Shown here: positions 63,473 to 64,000 of the stretch, piece by piece
How positions within the stretch are numbered: position 1 is the first letter of the stretch
Layout: every line of letters starts with the position of its first letter
The notes under the pieces: model-generated
What the model saw: only the letters and a program-made list of their open reading frames with translations
Told to the model about the DNA's origin: nothing
Databases searched by the model: none
NCBI RefSeq assembly: GCF_000385175.1
Contig: NZ_ARQJ01000022.1
Span: forward strand, 1-64,000
Length of the DNA stretch: 64,000 nucleotides
From: Salinicoccus albus DSM 19776
GTDB taxonomy: Bacteria > Bacillota > Bacilli > Staphylococcales > Salinicoccaceae
Direction of reading: 5' to 3'
Position numbers and translations under genes: made by a program

Positions 63473-64000
63473 ATGGATCAACAGACAGGCAGGGAACTAC
63501 TGAGTGATGTACTGGCAATCCGGGATTCTGTAAAAGAAGAGGGGGACGTCCTGTACAAGAAATGGAGCGAGACCCCGATCAGGGCGGAGTATGAGGAAAG
63601 TGCCCGCAATCTGGCCTATTATATGGCGTTTCGCAAAAGGGACATGAGAGACCTTCAGGAAAGATTGATTCCGTGGGGGGTTTCCTCGTTAGGCCGCCTT
63701 GAAGCGGATGTGATGGGTTCACTCAACGCTTTGACGAAAACCCTGGGGTATATCACCGGCACTGATGTCGGAGATATAGATTATCGTTCTTCGAGTTCGT
63801 TTGAGGAGCGGAATGAAAAATTGCAGAATAATGCGGATGAAATATTCGGCGGCATTCAGGGTGACAGGCTCACGAGAGTGCTTGTTACCATGCCTTCAGC
63901 AGCAGGCAGTGATTATAACCTTGTCAAAAATCTGGTGGAAGCGGGAATGAATATGGCACGTATCAACTGTGCTCATGATGATCCTGAAGTGTGGCAGAAC
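63473..64000 (+). CDS. Pyruvate-kinase-like protein with N-terminal extension (3' end outside window)
   Basis: 176 codons are visible from ATG 63473 (ribosome site GAGGTG). About 125 residues of charged helical sequence (DVLAIRDSVKEEGDVLYKKW, RDMRDLQERLIPWGVSSLGRLEADVMGSLNALTK) precede the start of a pyruvate kinase barrel: RVLVTMPSAAGSDYNLVKNLVEAGMNMARINCAHDD. In ordinary pyruvate kinases this motif (TK/RIVxTxGPxS...GMxxxRxNxSHG) lies near residue 10. It is therefore an atypical pyruvate-kinase relative, not the glycolytic pyk, but the C-terminal part needed to judge activity is missing. Confidence 0.75.
   Translation, partial: MDQQTGRELLSDVLAIRDSVKEEGDVLYKKWSETPIRAEYEESARNLAYYMAFRKRDMRDLQERLIPWGVSSLGRLEADVMGSLNALTKTLGYITGTDVGDIDYRSSSSFEERNEKLQNNADEIFGGIQGDRLTRVLVTMPSAAGSDYNLVKNLVEAGMNMARINCAHDDPEVWQN

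Noticed and set aside
63375-63506. 43-codon ORF starting at 63375 with a GGAGAG upstream
   Set aside because: It overlaps the pyruvate-kinase-like gene out of frame and has no hydrophobic or domain character; could be a chance ORF. Kept only as a note.

Overview
The window looks like chromosome from a low-to-mid GC (mid-40s % by eye) Gram-positive coccus of the Staphylococcaceae, probably a Salinicoccus/Jeotgalicoccus-type genus rather than Staphylococcus itself. Pointers are an LPXTG surface protein, groESL behind a CIRCE element, a staphylococcal-type class I aldolase, a 667/668-residue MecA-family penicillin-binding protein, a TcyP-type cystine carrier, an xpt-pbuX operon behind a guanine riboswitch, and strong AGGAGG ribosome sites with several GTG/TTG starts. 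No rRNA, tRNA, CRISPR array, prophage or insertion sequence was recognised.

Layout. 1-3.5 kb: tail of a repeat-rich LPXTG protein, an M3 oligoendopeptidase and an IclR regulator. 3.7-14.6 kb: a complete-looking aromatic-acid catabolic island. A two-subunit Rieske dioxygenase fed by its own ferredoxin reductase and 7Fe-type ferredoxin, a dihydrodiol dehydrogenase (SDR), an extradiol ring-cleavage dioxygenase, an ACMSD-like decarboxylase, a hydroxymuconic-semialdehyde dehydrogenase, a 4-oxalocrotonate tautomerase, a decarboxylase and a hydratase. IclR and LysR regulators sit beside the two divergent/tandem operons. The order of chemistry fits an aromatic acid converted to a 2,3-dihydroxybenzoate-type catechol that keeps its carboxyl until after ring opening. 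The final aldolase and acylating acetaldehyde dehydrogenase are not in the window.

14.6-28.6 kb: housekeeping genes (CPBP protease, groESL, padR operon set among gene remnants, TspO-like protein, YdhR, a second 7Fe ferredoxin, ribokinase, MecA-like PBP, proBA, csp, class I aldolase). 28.8-38.4 kb: a UbiA prenyltransferase, then a LacI-controlled operon combining 6-phospho-3-hexuloisomerase, a three-part TRAP transporter, RpiA, 3-hexulose-6-phosphate synthase and a glycerophosphodiesterase, followed by a FAD monooxygenase and a DoxX-like protein. 38.4-50.6 kb: a five-copy 41-bp tandem repeat, riboswitch-controlled xpt-pbuX, several small membrane proteins, a DMT transporter, M20 amidohydrolase, nitroreductase, a 1004-residue RND pump and pheA. 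pheA is preceded by a phenylalanine-rich 19-codon leader ORF with terminator and anti-terminator pairings. 50.8-64 kb: ddl, acetyltransferases, pepT, a DHA2 drug transporter, panD with a threonine-synthase-like gene, DinB, DJ-1/PfpI, a methyltransferase, tcyP, and the start of a pyruvate-kinase-like gene with an unusual N-terminal extension.

The most notable items are the aromatic island with its regulatory sites, the mecA-like PBP lying without mecR1/mecI, the leader-peptide attenuator of pheA, and the TRAP/ribulose-monophosphate-type operon. All functional calls are from reading the sequence; no database search was possible.
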